The notes under the pieces: generated by a model
Database searches by the model: none
What the model was told of the DNA's origin: nothing
Seen by the model: only the letters and a program-made list of their open reading frames with translations
Program-made: the position numbers and the translations under genes
DNA from: Adiantum capillus-veneris
Taxonomy: Eukaryota > Streptophyta > Polypodiopsida > Polypodiales > Pteridaceae
Assembly (NCBI GenBank): GCA_014529385.2
Contig: CM043947.1
Coordinates: 124,906,391-124,970,390 of the forward strand
DNA: 64,000 nt
Direction of reading: 5' to 3'
Part shown: positions 46,433-57,674 of the stretch, piece by piece
How the letters are laid out: every line of letters starts with the position of its first letter
Numbering within the stretch: position 1 is the stretch's first letter

Positions 46433-48022
46433 TGTAACATTTGATGGCTTAAAATCTTTTGTGTAGCGGAATTTAGCATGAACCTAGTGGGCATTTCATT
46501 AGAGTTGATTCCTAATGAGAATTACAAGAGTGCTTGGGTGGAGAGAGCAACAAAAAGCATAACACCTAGTTAGATAGCATCGACAATACTTTCAAAAGAG
46601 AGAGCAATTAAGCTATTGACAACAGTTGAGGACTGGATTTGCATGGAGCCGGTCCCCCCTCCAAAAGGCTTTGTATTATGGTTTCTCCCATCAAGAGAGA
46701 CATTGTACAATACAATTCTTTGTGTTCCTTCAAGACTAGCTAGTGCAATGAAGATGGAAGCTTCATACACCAAGCAAAACACTTAATCAAACACAACTTG
46801 AATTATCCCCGTTCTCAGACCCAAGACCTCACACACCTTCGAAGATGGTGAGAGCTAGCAGGGTATGAGAGTAGATTGAGAGGAAAAAGAAGTATCTTAC
46901 GAGAAAGAAGTACATCTCCTCACATAATCACTCATATTAGCATAGCTTAGCTTAGTAATTATCTTGGTAGAGAAGATGAGCATGCATTGAAGCTTGGCTC
47001 TTGGTTGGATTTGCATCCACATGCCAAGAGAGTGTTGATGTAGGCTTCTATCTCACAAGCTTGGAGTAGGTGATGAGCTCTCCATTAAAGCTTGGGAGGA
47101 GATAGAGGATTTTCCCTTCACACATGGTCAAGTGTGAGAGTGTGTGTGTCAATGCCAAGAAAAAATCAGCCCCCCCCCTCTCTTGGGCGAGCCCTAGCTG
47201 CTAAATAAGTCTGGCTTTTGCCTCATTGGACCTCCCCAGGTCAAGCCAATAGGGATTAAGCAGCATAAGTGATAGCCTTCTGACATGTGTCCCCCTTTCC
47301 CCTTTTGTGAGAGCTTTAGGTAATTAAATAATTAAACTAAACTCTCATTGGACCCCTTTGCCTCCTGGCCAATAGGAATCAGGCAAGCCATGGGGCTCCT
47401 GAATGCTCATTGGACCCTTTGGGAGACTGCCCAATAGTCTTCTAGGACACTTAATTCTTATTGGTTTCTTTTATTAAATGTTTTTAAATTAATTAAACTA
47501 GATTTACTCTAGCCTAATTCTCATTGGTCCACTTCAAGGGTCTTCCAATAGGAATTGGGCACACCTTGTGGGCATCTGGCCTAGGGAGCTGACATGTGTC
47601 CCTCATTCCCTTTGTGTAAAGGGAGCCTGTGTGTGTGTGTGTGGCTTTCTCTCTCATCCCCTAGCTTTGGGGCTCGCCCCCTCCCATGTAGGGATGTAGA
47701 AAGACTTTTAGGGCACACACAAAGCATCCAATTTTTCCTAGGGTTGACCTTTGGACACAACCTTTGAATTTTGGAACCTTAGCATTTTGGAAGTCTTAAT
47801 GGGCTGAACCTTAGGGTCTTTTTGGCCCATTTTTTCACATGGCTCTTTTGCAGATGGCCCCCCCTTTGGATCCCTATTTTCCCTCCTTTGGATCCCTACT
47901 GTGGCCGGTCTGCTAACTTAACCAATATTCTAGCTTTTTCTCCCTTGGCACTTCCCCACATTAAATGATCAGTTTAATATGAGAAAATCATTTAGGAGAA
48001 TTAGATATTGATTATTATGACG
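46433..48022 (-). repeat. 3' LTR of G2
   Basis: In + orientation it starts tgtaacatttgatggc and ends attattatgacg. The final base differs from the canonical ca end seen in the partner LTR. It contains several ccaataggaatc/ctcattgga inverted CCAAT-like motifs. Confidence 0.9.
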
Positions 48023-48402
48023 TACATTACCTCTCTCTTGAAATCATAGTCGTCCTCGACTATGGTGTAGAGAAGATAAAGCATATGCATGAGTCCTTTT
48101 CTTAGCGGGTAGAGGATCCCTATGTTACCCTACGACATCATTCCATAATGGATGACTAGTCCATTTGGCGCTTGAGAGCCTGAGGCTGCCGCAAGCATGT
48201 CTGCACATTAGTCCTATCAGTCTTCCATAGTAGAGTGACAAGCTCTACTTGGTGTTCGGGAGACGTCGTCTCCGCAAACTTGATCTAAGCATGCATACTA
48301 CTTCATTTTTGTGCACAAATAAAGAAAAAGAGAGTCTTATAAGACAAAATTTTTTTTTGTTCATTTTTAACATTTTGTACATTTGCTTACTCTTGGGAAG
48401 CA

Positions 48403-51400
48403 TTAAGCATTGACAAGGTTTAGGTTATCCTTTAATTGTATGCCTTGCATCCATCTAGCATCTTCAAAAGGATAATTCTTAAACTTAATAAGGTATCGTC
48501 TGATAGTCTTACCGCCTCTTAATACCTTGTCTTCATGTCGGAGAATGGACTCGGGCTGCAGCACCTCCTCGTGGTCCTCGATCTCCGGTGGGTCTTCAAT
48601 AATTGGTTCTTGAGGTGGCTCTCCTTTGTAAGGCTTTAAGAGGCTCACATGAAAAGCATTGTGTATGAGCCAATGATTGGGCAACTTAAGTTGATAGGCC
48701 ATCTCATTGATTGGCCTAAGAATCTGGAAGGGACCATAGTACCTTTTTGCTAGTTTAGCATAGTACTTTTGGTGGCCCGTAGGATTCTTGCCCGAAGTGT
48801 GCCTTAATCGAGCCTTGGGAAACTTTAACAAGACCCAATCGTTTTCTTTAAAGGCTTGGGCTCTTCTGTGCTTGTCAGCAGCAGCCTTTTGCCTTTGCTG
48901 TGAGATAGAGATAGCATCTTTAATCTTTTGGAAAGATTCTTGTAGGTCTCGGCTATACTCATCTGCAGCGAAGATCTTCCCATGTACCTTAAGTAGCAAG
49001 GGACTTTTTGATCTTCCCTCAATTACCTCGAAAGGTGCTTTTCTTGTAGAAGTATGTACAGTGTTATTGTAAGCATACTCTACTAAGGGTAAGTACTTCT
49101 CCCATTGGGATCTTTGATCTACTTCCGTTACATAGGCTTTTAGTAGATCGAGAATGGTTAGGTTAGCTATTTCACTTTGGCCATCAGTTTGTGGATGATA
49201 GGCCGAAGAGAAGTTTAGCCTTGTTCCTAAATTCTCAAAGAGACCCTTCCAGAAATTACTGGTCATTCTAGGATCTCTATCCAACACTATGGACATTGGC
49301 AAGCCATGGTACTTGAAAATTTGTGAAATGAAGAGGGTTGCCATTTGATGGGCATTGATAGTCTTTTTGACAGGTATAAAATGAGCTTGTTTACTGAACC
49401 TGTCTACTATCGTCCATATTCCCGTATTCCCATGGATAGACTTAGGCAATCCAAAGATAAAATCCATGGATATGCTCTCCCACGGTGAATTAGGGATTGG
49501 CAAGGGTTGAAGCAATCCAAGTTGCTTTCCTCTATCAAATTTTGTCTTTTGACATACCACACATTTGGAAACATACTCATGTATGTTCACTTTCATGGTA
49601 GGCCAATAGAAATATGTTTCAATTCCCTTTAGGGTAGATTGAATCCCTCTATGCCCCGCATATGGGGGAGCATGAGATTCATACATTACTTTCTCACGTA
49701 GTGAGTTAGTAACGCATAGTCTATTGCCATAGAGAAGATAACCATCTTGTAAAGTAAATGGTTCTTCTTTCTTCCCTAATGCAAGGGCTGAAATCACATC
49801 TCTAAAATCGGGATCAATAGCATACTCATCTATCATTAAAGATAGATCATTGTGAGTTGCTATGGAAACCGCATTCACTCTCGGGCGTCTTGAGAGTGCA
49901 TCGGCTACTTGATTATGCTTGCCAGCAATGTGAGCAATATGAAAATGAAATTGCGAAAGGAAATTTGCCCACCTCATTTGTTTGTCGGAGAGCTTGGTCT
50001 GCGTCATGAAGTACTTAAGACTTTGGTGATCCGTTCGTAGAATGAAAGGAGTCCCCAATAAATAGTGCTTCCATGAGTCTAAGGCATGTAGAACTGCAAG
50101 GAGTTCTTTTTCGTATATGCCTAGAGCTTGCTCAACAGGATCGAGCCTTCGACTCTCATAGCCTATGGCGTGCCCTTCTTGGAGTAGAACAGCCCCAAGG
50201 CAATCATCACAAGCATCACATTGGACCTCAAATGGTTTTGAGAGATCCGGTAGTGTAAGCACAGGTTGAGAGATAAGCTTTTCTTTAAGCTTTTCAAAAG
50301 CATTGTTCTCCTTAGCAGACCACGTATACCTAACATTTTTCTTTGTTAGGTCATGTAATGGTCCCGCAATTTGTGAGAACTTTTCTATGAAGCGTCTATA
50401 GTATGCACACATACCTATAAAGCTTCTTAGTTCATGAAGATTCCTTGGTTTAGGCCATCCTTTTATTACCTCTAACTTGGATGGATCCATTTGGATTCCA
50501 TCTCGAGAGATAATGTGACCTAAATATTGAATCTCTTGCAAGAAAAATTCACTTTTCTTTCGATTAACATAAAGTTTATTCTCTCTTAAAACTTGAAATA
50601 TTACCTGGAGGTGTTGCTTGTGTTCCTCTAATGAATTAGAGTAGATGATAATATCATCAAAGAACACTCCAGTGAAGGTTCGATGAGGTCTGAACAGCTT
50701 CTCCATCAAGCGGTTAAATGTGGCTGGTGCATTAGTCAAGCCAAAAGGCATGACAATGTATTCGTAAAGACCAAATGTAGTACGAAATGTGGTCTTTACA
50801 ATGTCTTGATCAACTATCCTTATTTGATGATAGCCACTTTTTAGGTCAATCCTACTGAAGTAGGTCGATCCTTGTAGCTTATCAAATAGGTCTTCTACCC
50901 GTGGAACGGGAAACCTATTCTTGATAGTGATCCTATTTAGTGCTCTATAGTCGACACACATACGATATGTGCCGTCTTTCTTTTGCACTAATAGCACAGG
51001 TGAGCAAAATGGAGATGAGCTAGGCCTAACCATGCCCTTCTCAATTAACTCATGCACTTGCCGCATAATCTCCTCTTGTTGAGCTTGAGAAACTCTATAA
51101 GGAGGTTTGTTAGGCGGTGAACTTCCTGGAAGAAGTTCAATTGCATGGTCGTCATTACCTCGTTTAGGAGGTAGCTCACAAGGGATGTCGTCAATAAAGA
51201 CATCTTGAAACCCCTTGAGAAAATTGGATAACTCTAATTCCTTTTGGTTGCTTTTATTTTCTTTTGCTAAAGCATTAGGTTCATTTTGAGAATCTTTAAC
51301 AAAAATCATGTACACGGAAATAGAGCTCTTTATTGACTTGTTGAAAGCTGGTGTATGTACAATGGGGATGGTGTTACCCATCTCCCTAGCATCTATATAC

Positions 51401-53334
51401 ATGTCCTTTTCCCTGAACTTAAAGGAGATTCTCCTTTCAGGAAATTTAACATGGGTAGCCAGGCGGTCAAACCATGGTGCCCCTAGGATTACATCCTCAT
51501 GCTTGAGAGGAGAGATAAAGAAGTCCTCTTTGTCCACATAGCCTTGGACATGAAGCCTCAATTTCCCGATTAAGGGAGTGACTGAAGCTTCTTGCCCCTT
51601 GAAGGCACTGTCTGCGGGTAGGATATCTCCCATCTCGTAGGATTGTATGCCTAGCTTGGTGGCTAACTCCATAGATATAAAATTGTGAGTAGAACCAGGG
51701 TCAAAGAGAATAAAAGCATCATGTTCTCTTACCTTTCCCCAAGCATGGCATAGAGGAGATCCTTTGTGGTGAGTTTGGTGAATCTCCTCCTCTTGGATTT
51801 CAACCAAAGAAGCTCTAGGAGGATCTTGGCAGTTGTTCTTTTGGGGACAAGCGCGGTACGCATGCCCTTGTTCGCCGCACTTGAAACACCGGTTATCTTT
51901 ACGATAACGCTCAAGCTCTTCAGGAGAGAGTTTATTCTTTCCTTTGTAAACTCCCTTCTCTTTAGCTTTGTTGGAATTGCCCTTAGGAGACTTTTGGACA
52001 TTGTCCTTCCCCTTAGGCTCATTGGAACCCTTGTTTTCCGGGGGCTTATTATTTCTTTTACCCCCCGTTTGGAAATTGATTCGCGAGGCCACCATAGTAT
52101 GGTGTATTACCGCCGATATGGTACGTGGCCTTTGGGAGTTGACATACTCCGCCATTTCTTCGGTTAAGCCCGCACAAAATTGTTGCTTTTGCTCTCCAAA
52201 ATCCAACTTTTTGAAGACAGTGGCTTTGAGTTGTAGGTCCCAAAACTTGTCTACATATTTGTGGATGGATTCATTGGGAGAGAGCTTTAAGCTTCGCCAT
52301 TCGGTGAGTACTTTGTCTTTGGCATCAGTGGCCAAAAACTGCTTCATAATGGAAGCTCTTAAAGCCTTCCATGTTCGTGGAGCTTCACCGTTGGCTCGTA
52401 GGCTAGACCACCATTGTCTGGCGGACTTTTGAAAGTGCATAGCTACATGGCGTAGCTTAGAGGACTCCGTGAAGCCCTCATCTCCAAACGCCGCATCGAA
52501 TTGCTGGATAAAGGCCAAAACTTTGTCTGTAGCACCGAAGGTGCCATCATAGGTAAGGAAAGAGATGCTCTTCCCTCCCTCTTTGAATTTCTTCAGCTTG
52601 GACGACCTCTTCCATGCGGCATAGGATTTTCTATGGCCTCTTCTTTTTGATGGTTCAAAAGTTGCACCATCACTTTCTTCAGAAGATGAAGAATTTGAAG
52701 AAGGTGGAGAAGAGGGTGACCTCTTTCTCGCCTTTTTCTTGTCTTGATCTTTGTCGTCTTCACCATAGCTTTCATAAGAGGAAGAGGATGAAGAAGATGG
52801 AGAAGAGGGTGTCCTCTTTCTCGCCTTTTTCTTCTCTTGCTTTTTATCATCCCTCTTTGAATTATGGCGTGGAGAAGAGTGTGATGGTCTTCTCCGCTTT
52901 GGTGGTGATGGAGAGCGTTTAGCCCGCCGTCTTCGTGGAGCCATCTCCGCCGAGGTGGCGGGAGACTCGCTTCTTTCTCGTTCCTTCGGTGGAGGCTCTT
53001 GAGTTCTCCTTTGGGAAGGAGGTGCATCATCAAGAAGTAAGTTCTTGAGCCCTTCATATGGATTCTCTTCTTCTTCCCGAATCGGAGAGAGACCTCTTTT
53101 GGTAGTCTCACAAGGAGGCTTCCTAGGTGTTCTCTCGTCATGGTAATGAGCTTGGAGAATCCCGTGAGCATGGAGCTGCCGTTGCACTTCACTTTGGAGA
53201 GATGGATTGCCCATGGCTTGTTGAAGCCTAGAAACAAGATAATTAACAAGCATTGAAGCATCATTAGTAGCTTGCTCATGAGCAAAATCAAAGTTATCAA
53301 CATTAATTTCACTCTCTTTAATATTGTCAGCCAT
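48403..53334 (-). CDS. Gypsy G2 gag-pol polyprotein (1,643 aa) with chromodomain
   Basis: A single uninterrupted frame makes capsid, protease, reverse transcriptase, RNase H and integrase. Approximate order by residue: Ser/Arg/Lys-rich N-terminal region (100-235), GAG capsid (255-370, with FLTYDGTFGATDKV and WWSSLRANGE), zinc knuckle CFKCGEQGHAYRAC (481-494), protease ILFDPGSTHNF (541-551), reverse transcriptase ([17 protein letters not shown] at 780; FFDDIIIYS at 889), RNase H (CDACDDCLGAVL at 1037), integrase zinc finger (HAPPYAGHRG ... CVVCQKTK, from 1218) and core (SAYHPQTDGQSE at 1375), and a C-terminal chromodomain-like block (VLRGGKTIRRYLIKFKNYPF ... ARWMQ, about 1600-1640). The chromodomain places it with the chromoviruses, which tend to insert into marked chromatin. 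Integrase position with VLDRDPR has Leu where related copies have Ser (VSDRDP), a possible loss next to the catalytic Asp. The ATG at 53,334 is the first in frame after the primer site. Confidence 0.95.
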   Translation of the reverse strand: MADNIKESEINVDNFDFAHEQATNDASMLVNYLVSRLQQAMGNPSLQSEVQRQLHAHGILQAHYHDERTPRKPPCETTKRGLSPIREEEENPYEGLKNLLLDDAPPSQRRTQEPPPKERERSESPATSAEMAPRRRRAKRSPSPPKRRRPSHSSPRHNSKRDDKKQEKKKARKRTPSSPSSSSSSSYESYGEDDKDQDKKKARKRSPSSPPSSNSSSSEESDGATFEPSKRRGHRKSYAAWKRSSKLKKFKEGGKSISFLTYDGTFGATDKVLAFIQQFDAAFGDEGFTESSKLRHVAMHFQKSARQWWSSLRANGEAPRTWKALRASIMKQFLATDAKDKVLTEWRSLKLSPNESIHKYVDKFWDLQLKATVFKKLDFGEQKQQFCAGLTEEMAEYVNSQRPRTISAVIHHTMVASRINFQTGGKRNNKPPENKGSNEPKGKDNVQKSPKGNSNKAKEKGVYKGKNKLSPEELERYRKDNRCFKCGEQGHAYRACPQKNNCQDPPRASLVEIQEEEIHQTHHKGSPLCHAWGKVREHDAFILFDPGSTHNFISMELATKLGIQSYEMGDILPADSAFKGQEASVTPLIGKLRLHVQGYVDKEDFFISPLKHEDVILGAPWFDRLATHVKFPERRISFKFREKDMYIDAREMGNTIPIVHTPAFNKSIKSSISVYMIFVKDSQNEPNALAKENKSNQKELELSNFLKGFQDVFIDDIPCELPPKRGNDDHAIELLPGSSPPNKPPYRVSQAQQEEIMRQVHELIEKGMVRPSSSPFCSPVLLVQKKDGTYRMCVDYRALNRITIKNRFPVPRVEDLFDKLQGSTYFSRIDLKSGYHQIRIVDQDIVKTTFRTTFGLYEYIVMPFGLTNAPATFNRLMEKLFRPHRTFTGVFFDDIIIYSNSLEEHKQHLQVIFQVLRENKLYVNRKKSEFFLQEIQYLGHIISRDGIQMDPSKLEVIKGWPKPRNLHELRSFIGMCAYYRRFIEKFSQIAGPLHDLTKKNVRYTWSAKENNAFEKLKEKLISQPVLTLPDLSKPFEVQCDACDDCLGAVLLQEGHAIGYESRRLDPVEQALGIYEKELLAVLHALDSWKHYLLGTPFILRTDHQSLKYFMTQTKLSDKQMRWANFLSQFHFHIAHIAGKHNQVADALSRRPRVNAVSIATHNDLSLMIDEYAIDPDFRDVISALALGKKEEPFTLQDGYLLYGNRLCVTNSLREKVMYESHAPPYAGHRGIQSTLKGIETYFYWPTMKVNIHEYVSKCVVCQKTKFDRGKQLGLLQPLPIPNSPWESISMDFIFGLPKSIHGNTGIWTIVDRFSKQAHFIPVKKTINAHQMATLFISQIFKYHGLPMSIVLDRDPRMTSNFWKGLFENLGTRLNFSSAYHPQTDGQSEIANLTILDLLKAYVTEVDQRSQWEKYLPLVEYAYNNTVHTSTRKAPFEVIEGRSKSPLLLKVHGKIFAADEYSRDLQESFQKIKDAISISQQRQKAAADKHRRAQAFKENDWVLLKFPKARLRHTSGKNPTGHQKYYAKLAKRYYGPFQILRPINEMAYQLKLPNHWLIHNAFHVSLLKPYKGEPPQEPIIEDPPEIEDHEEVLQPESILRHEDKVLRGGKTIRRYLIKFKNYPFEDARWMQGIQLKDNLNLVNA

Positions 53335-53720
53335 TCTAACAACTTTTAGGTGTACTTTGGCACTTCAAGCCCTAGTTGCTACTCCTCTTTACCCCTTTAG
53401 AAAAAGCACTCAAGCTACTGTACCCGCGGCTCGAATACCATTAATTGCAAGGAATAGAAGAGAGGGTCTTTCAACACCAAAACAGCACCAGCTCCTGTCA
53501 AGCTTCTAATAGCTCAATAGTGGTTAAGCCGTAGGCAAGCCTCGTAGGACTCCACTATTAAGACCATAGCTCTCGACGGTGATGCCCCGTTAACTGCACA
53601 AAGGCAGGCGCACTGAAAGGCTGAAAAATCCCTATTCTACTTACTCACAGGCAATTAATAATACCAACCATTTGTAGCTAGCTTGAGGACCTCCCTTCTT
53701 GAGCAAGAAAAGAGAAAACC

Positions 53721-53735
53721 TGGCTCTGATACCAA
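53721..53735 (-). promoter_or_regulatory. Primer binding site, initiator tRNA-Met type (G2)
   Basis: On the - strand the LTR end gttaca is followed by TTGGTATCAGAGCCAG, complementary to the 3' end of initiator tRNA-Met. Confidence 0.9.
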
Positions 53736-55325
53736 TGTAACATTTGATGGCTTAAAATCTTTTGTGTAGCGGAATTTAGCATGAACCTAGTGGGCATTTC
53801 ATTAGAGTTGATTCCTAATGAGAATTACAAGAGTGCTTGGGTGGAGAGAGCAACAAAAAGCATAACACCTAGTTAGATAGCATCGACAATACTTTCAAAA
53901 GAGAGAGCAATTAAGCTATTGACAACAGTTGAGGACCGGATTTGCATGGAGCCGGTCCCCCCTCCAAAAGGCTTTGTATTATGGTTTCTCCCATCAAGAG
54001 AGACATTGTACAATACAATTCTTTGTGTTCCTTCAAGACTAGCTAGTGCAATGAAGATGGAAGCTTCATACACCAAGAAAAACACTTAATCAAACACAAC
54101 TTGAATTATCCCCGTTCTCAGACCCAAGACCTCACACACCTTCGAAGATGGTGAGAGCTAGCAGGGTATGAGAGTAGATTGAGAGGAAAAAGAAGTATCT
54201 TACGAGAAAGAAGTACATCTCCTCACATAATCACTCATATTAGCATAGCTTAGCTTAGTAATTAGCTTGGTAGAGAAGATGAGCATGCATTGAAGCTTGG
54301 CTCTTGGTTGGATTTTCATCCACATGCAAAGAGAGTGTTGATGTAGGCTTCTATCTCACAAGCTTGGAGTAGGTGATGAGCTCTCCATTAAAGCTTGGGA
54401 GGAGATAGAGGATTTTCCCTTCACACATGGTCAAGTGTGAGAGTGTGTGTGTCAATGCCAAGAAAAAATCAGCCCCCCCCCTCTCTTGGGCGAGCCCTAG
54501 CTGCTAAATAAGTCTGGCTTTTGCCTCATTGGACCTCCCCAGGTCAAGCCAATAGGGATTAAGCAGCATAAGTGATAGCCTTCTGACATGTGTCCCCCTT
54601 TCCCCTTTTGTGAGAGCTTTAGGTAATTAAATAATTAAACTAAACTCTCATTGGACCCCTTTGCCTCCTGGCCAATAGGAATCAGGCAAGCCATGGGGCT
54701 CCTGAATGCTCATTGGACCCTTTGGGAGACTGCCCAATAGTCTTCTAGGACACTTAATTCTTATTGGTTTCTTTTATTAAATGTTTTTAAATTAATTAAA
54801 CTAGATTTACTCTAGCTTAATTCTCATTGGTCCACTTCAAGGGTCTTCCAATAGGAATTGGGCACACCTTGTGGGCATCTGGCCTAGGGAGCTGACATGT
54901 GTCCCTCATTCCCTTTGTGTAAAGGGAGCCTGTGTGTGTGTGTGTGGCTTTCTCTCTCATCCCCTAGCTTTGGGGCTCGCCCCCTCCCATGTAGGGATGT
55001 AGAAAGACTTTTAGGGCACACACAAAGCATCCAATTTTTCCTAGGGTTGACCTTTGGACACAACCTTTGAATTTTGGAACCTTAGCATTTTGTAAGTCTT
55101 AATGGGCTGAACCTTAGGGTCTTTTTGGCCCATTGTTTCACATGGCTCTTTTGCAGATGCCCCCCCCTTTGGATCCCTATTTTCCCTCCTTTGGATCCCT
55201 ACTGTGGCCGGTCTGCTAACTTAACCAATATTCTAGCTTTTTCTCCCTTGGCACTTCCCCACATTAAATGATCAGTTTAATATGAGAAAATCATTTAGGA
55301 GAATTAGATATTGATTATTATGACA
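53736..55325 (-). repeat. 5' LTR of G2
   Basis: Near-identical to 46,433-48,022. On the - strand it begins TGTCATAATAATC and ends in gttaca. The element promoter should lie here. Confidence 0.9.
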
Positions 55326-55539
55326 TTCTACACCTACATGTTTTTCACTATAGCGATTTGTGAAGTTTTTTTCAAGGGCTGGATACGAACTACCAGCGTA
55401 CTGATGCAAGGTGGAGGTGATGGTGCCACAAGAAATTGTGGAAGGGATATACACAACTTATACATAGTGATGACGCCCCCCCCCCCCCCCCGCGAGGGCT
55501 CAAAGTACTGGAGGCTCGTGGAATATACATTCATTCTTA

Positions 55540-56075
55540 TTTTCATGTGGATATGATAAGGGAAAGTACTCTAGCTAGTATTTGTCCTATTTTTTCTAAA
55601 GAGATGCTTTCTTGGCACTAGCAGATGCTTTCAAAATGTTTTGTAGTGGCTTTTTTTTTCAATACTTTGGGTGCAACCACACCCCTTTTGAGTTGAGTTA
55701 TGGAGGTCCACAAGGTATAGATTCTTATTTTTATGTGGATCTAATAAGGGAAAATACTTTAAGTTACGTCTGTCTTTTCCTATTTTCCCTAAAGAGAATG
55801 GTTTCTTAACACTAGTAGATGCTTTCAAAAGGTTTTGTAGTGGCTTTTTTTTTCAAGACGGGGATGCAACCACATCCCTTGTGAGTTGAGTAAATGGGGG
55901 TCCATGGGGTATAGACTCTTATTTCATGTGGATCTGATAAGAGATAATACTCTAACTAGTATCTGTCTTTTTCTATTTCTCATAAAGAGAATGCTTTCTT
56001 GGCATTAGTAGATGCTTTCACCACCCCCTAAATAAGGGAAAAATTATCTTTTACTATTTTTCCTAAAGAGAATGT
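55540..56075. repeat. ~193-bp tandem repeat, nearly three copies
   Basis: The phrase gagatgctttcttggcacta and its variants recur at about 55,599, 55,792 and 55,985. Each is preceded by atgtggatctgataagggaa-like and followed by ttttgtagtggctttttttt-like sequence. A fourth partial trace ends near 56,075. Confidence 0.85.
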
Positions 56076-56930
56076 TGTCATGCCCCCCACCCCAAACAAA
56101 AAAATGAGGCCCTCGACAACACTTATGCCTTGTCCTGATGATCCAAGTATGTTCAACTATTTCCAATGGAAGAAAAACGGCTATTGTGCACTAACAATAA
56201 CTCAAGTGTCGATGTTGTACCATAGCCATAATCTTTCCATAGACAAAGGTACAAAACTTACATGCATTAAAATATAAAGGTAAAAATTTATGTAAGCATC
56301 ACCATGATCCATTCAAATTAGTATCATACAACACTAGTGATGTTCTAAAAAGAAGCACTACTTCTCTTTGCACCACCTCTAAAAATTATACACCATCAAT
56401 TTTTGTGGAAAAGACACAATCATCTACCATGTAGCTATGGTATGATAGAAACAACCTCTCTAAAATATTTTCCCCCCTCTCTATATTGTAGCTCGGTATG
56501 TCATGACCTTCAGAATGCCAAAGATACCTGTTTGTAAGATTAAGCACCTATTTGAATACACAAATTCCAAATATGATATTACTAGACCATGAAAGAAACT
56601 CTCCATGGGAGAAACAGAAACAAAATTAATTCAATAAAACAATAGGGACCTTATGGCCTCTCTAGTGTGACAAGATGTCAATATTCCTTGGAGTCACACA
56701 TAAGTGTCCAAGTATGATGAATCACAAGCCCCACTCTCGACACATCTAAACAAGGAACTCCCCTATGTGCTCTCCTTTGTTTTAGTAGAAATTTCTTGAA
56801 AAACACCTCTCCACCTTCATCATTAAAACCTCCACATGAGACTAAGGACGTTCAAACTTAGTAAAAACACAACCCAAAATCACTTTTTAACAACACTGTT
56901 TCTCATTATTACTTAGTGTATAATAGATGT
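56076..56930. other. Unannotated spacer
   Basis: AT-rich with short frames only. The 65-codon frame at 56,080-56,277 on + has no recognisable features. Confidence 0.35.
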
Positions 56931-57674
56931 TTGAGCTCTCTAGTCATCCGCTTACAAGCGGATGATCACAGAGCTCAATAACACTTATATTATATGCAAT
57001 TTTAAGACAAAAGTTTTAAATAGACAACAACTGATCTAATTTTAAGTTTTCATTAAATGCATTTCATTTATTTTTTTTTGACACCATTTCTCATTTTTTC
57101 TGTGTATAGCAAATGTTTGAGATCTCTAGTAATCCGCAAGCAAGTGGATGATCGGAGAGCTCGAGAACTCTTATGTTATATTCAATTTTGACACAATGAT
57201 TGAAAATAGGTAGCAAAACTAATCTATTTTTCAAAGTGCCCTTAAATACACTATAAAAAACATAATCAAAACAATCAAGACAAAGATTTCTCAAAACCAA
57301 AAAAATATTTGAAGTATAAAAAACATATAAAATTGGATAGAGTCTCCTTTATTTTAGCATAAAAGTTTTTTAAAAACCATATCCACCTTCATCATGAAGG
57401 CCTTCACAAGAGATTAAGAACATTCAAGACACGAAAAAGACAACCAAAAAGCTTATTAAACACATATTTTTAAAATTAATATCACTAAAAAAAATTGAGA
57501 AATAGCTCACCAATCATCCGCGTGCACACGGATGATCAAGGAGCTTTGACAAATGTTGATGATGTTGAGATTTTACTAGTTTTTTAAGGCATCAATTTGT
57601 TTTTTTTACTTAGTTCATACTAGATGTTGAGCTCTCTGATCGTCCGCATGCACGCGGATGATCAAAGAGCTCAA
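56931..57674. repeat. Four dispersed copies of a 48-bp palindrome
   Basis: Copies lie at 56,931-56,978, 57,117-57,164, 57,501-57,547 and 57,627-57,674. The best one pairs ttgagctctctgatcgtccg with cggatgatcaaagagctcaa around catgcacg. All keep the arms although the loop varies. AT-rich sequence around copies 1, 2 and 4 is also related (cttatattatatgcaatttt-type downstream), so they derive from a longer unit. Confidence 0.85.

Larger units (their letters stand above)
46433..55325 (-). mobile_element. Intact Ty3/gypsy chromovirus-type element G2 (8.9 kb)
   Basis: Two LTRs of about 1,590 bp (46,433-48,022 and 53,736-55,325) flank a primer site, one gag-pol frame and a polypurine tract (gagagaggtaat on the - strand, about 48,026-48,037). 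The short sequence ttct flanks both ends (46,429-46,432 and 55,326-55,329), a probable 4-5 bp target duplication. I count roughly ten base differences between the LTRs, about 99% identity. All parts needed for autonomous movement appear present. Confidence 0.93.
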
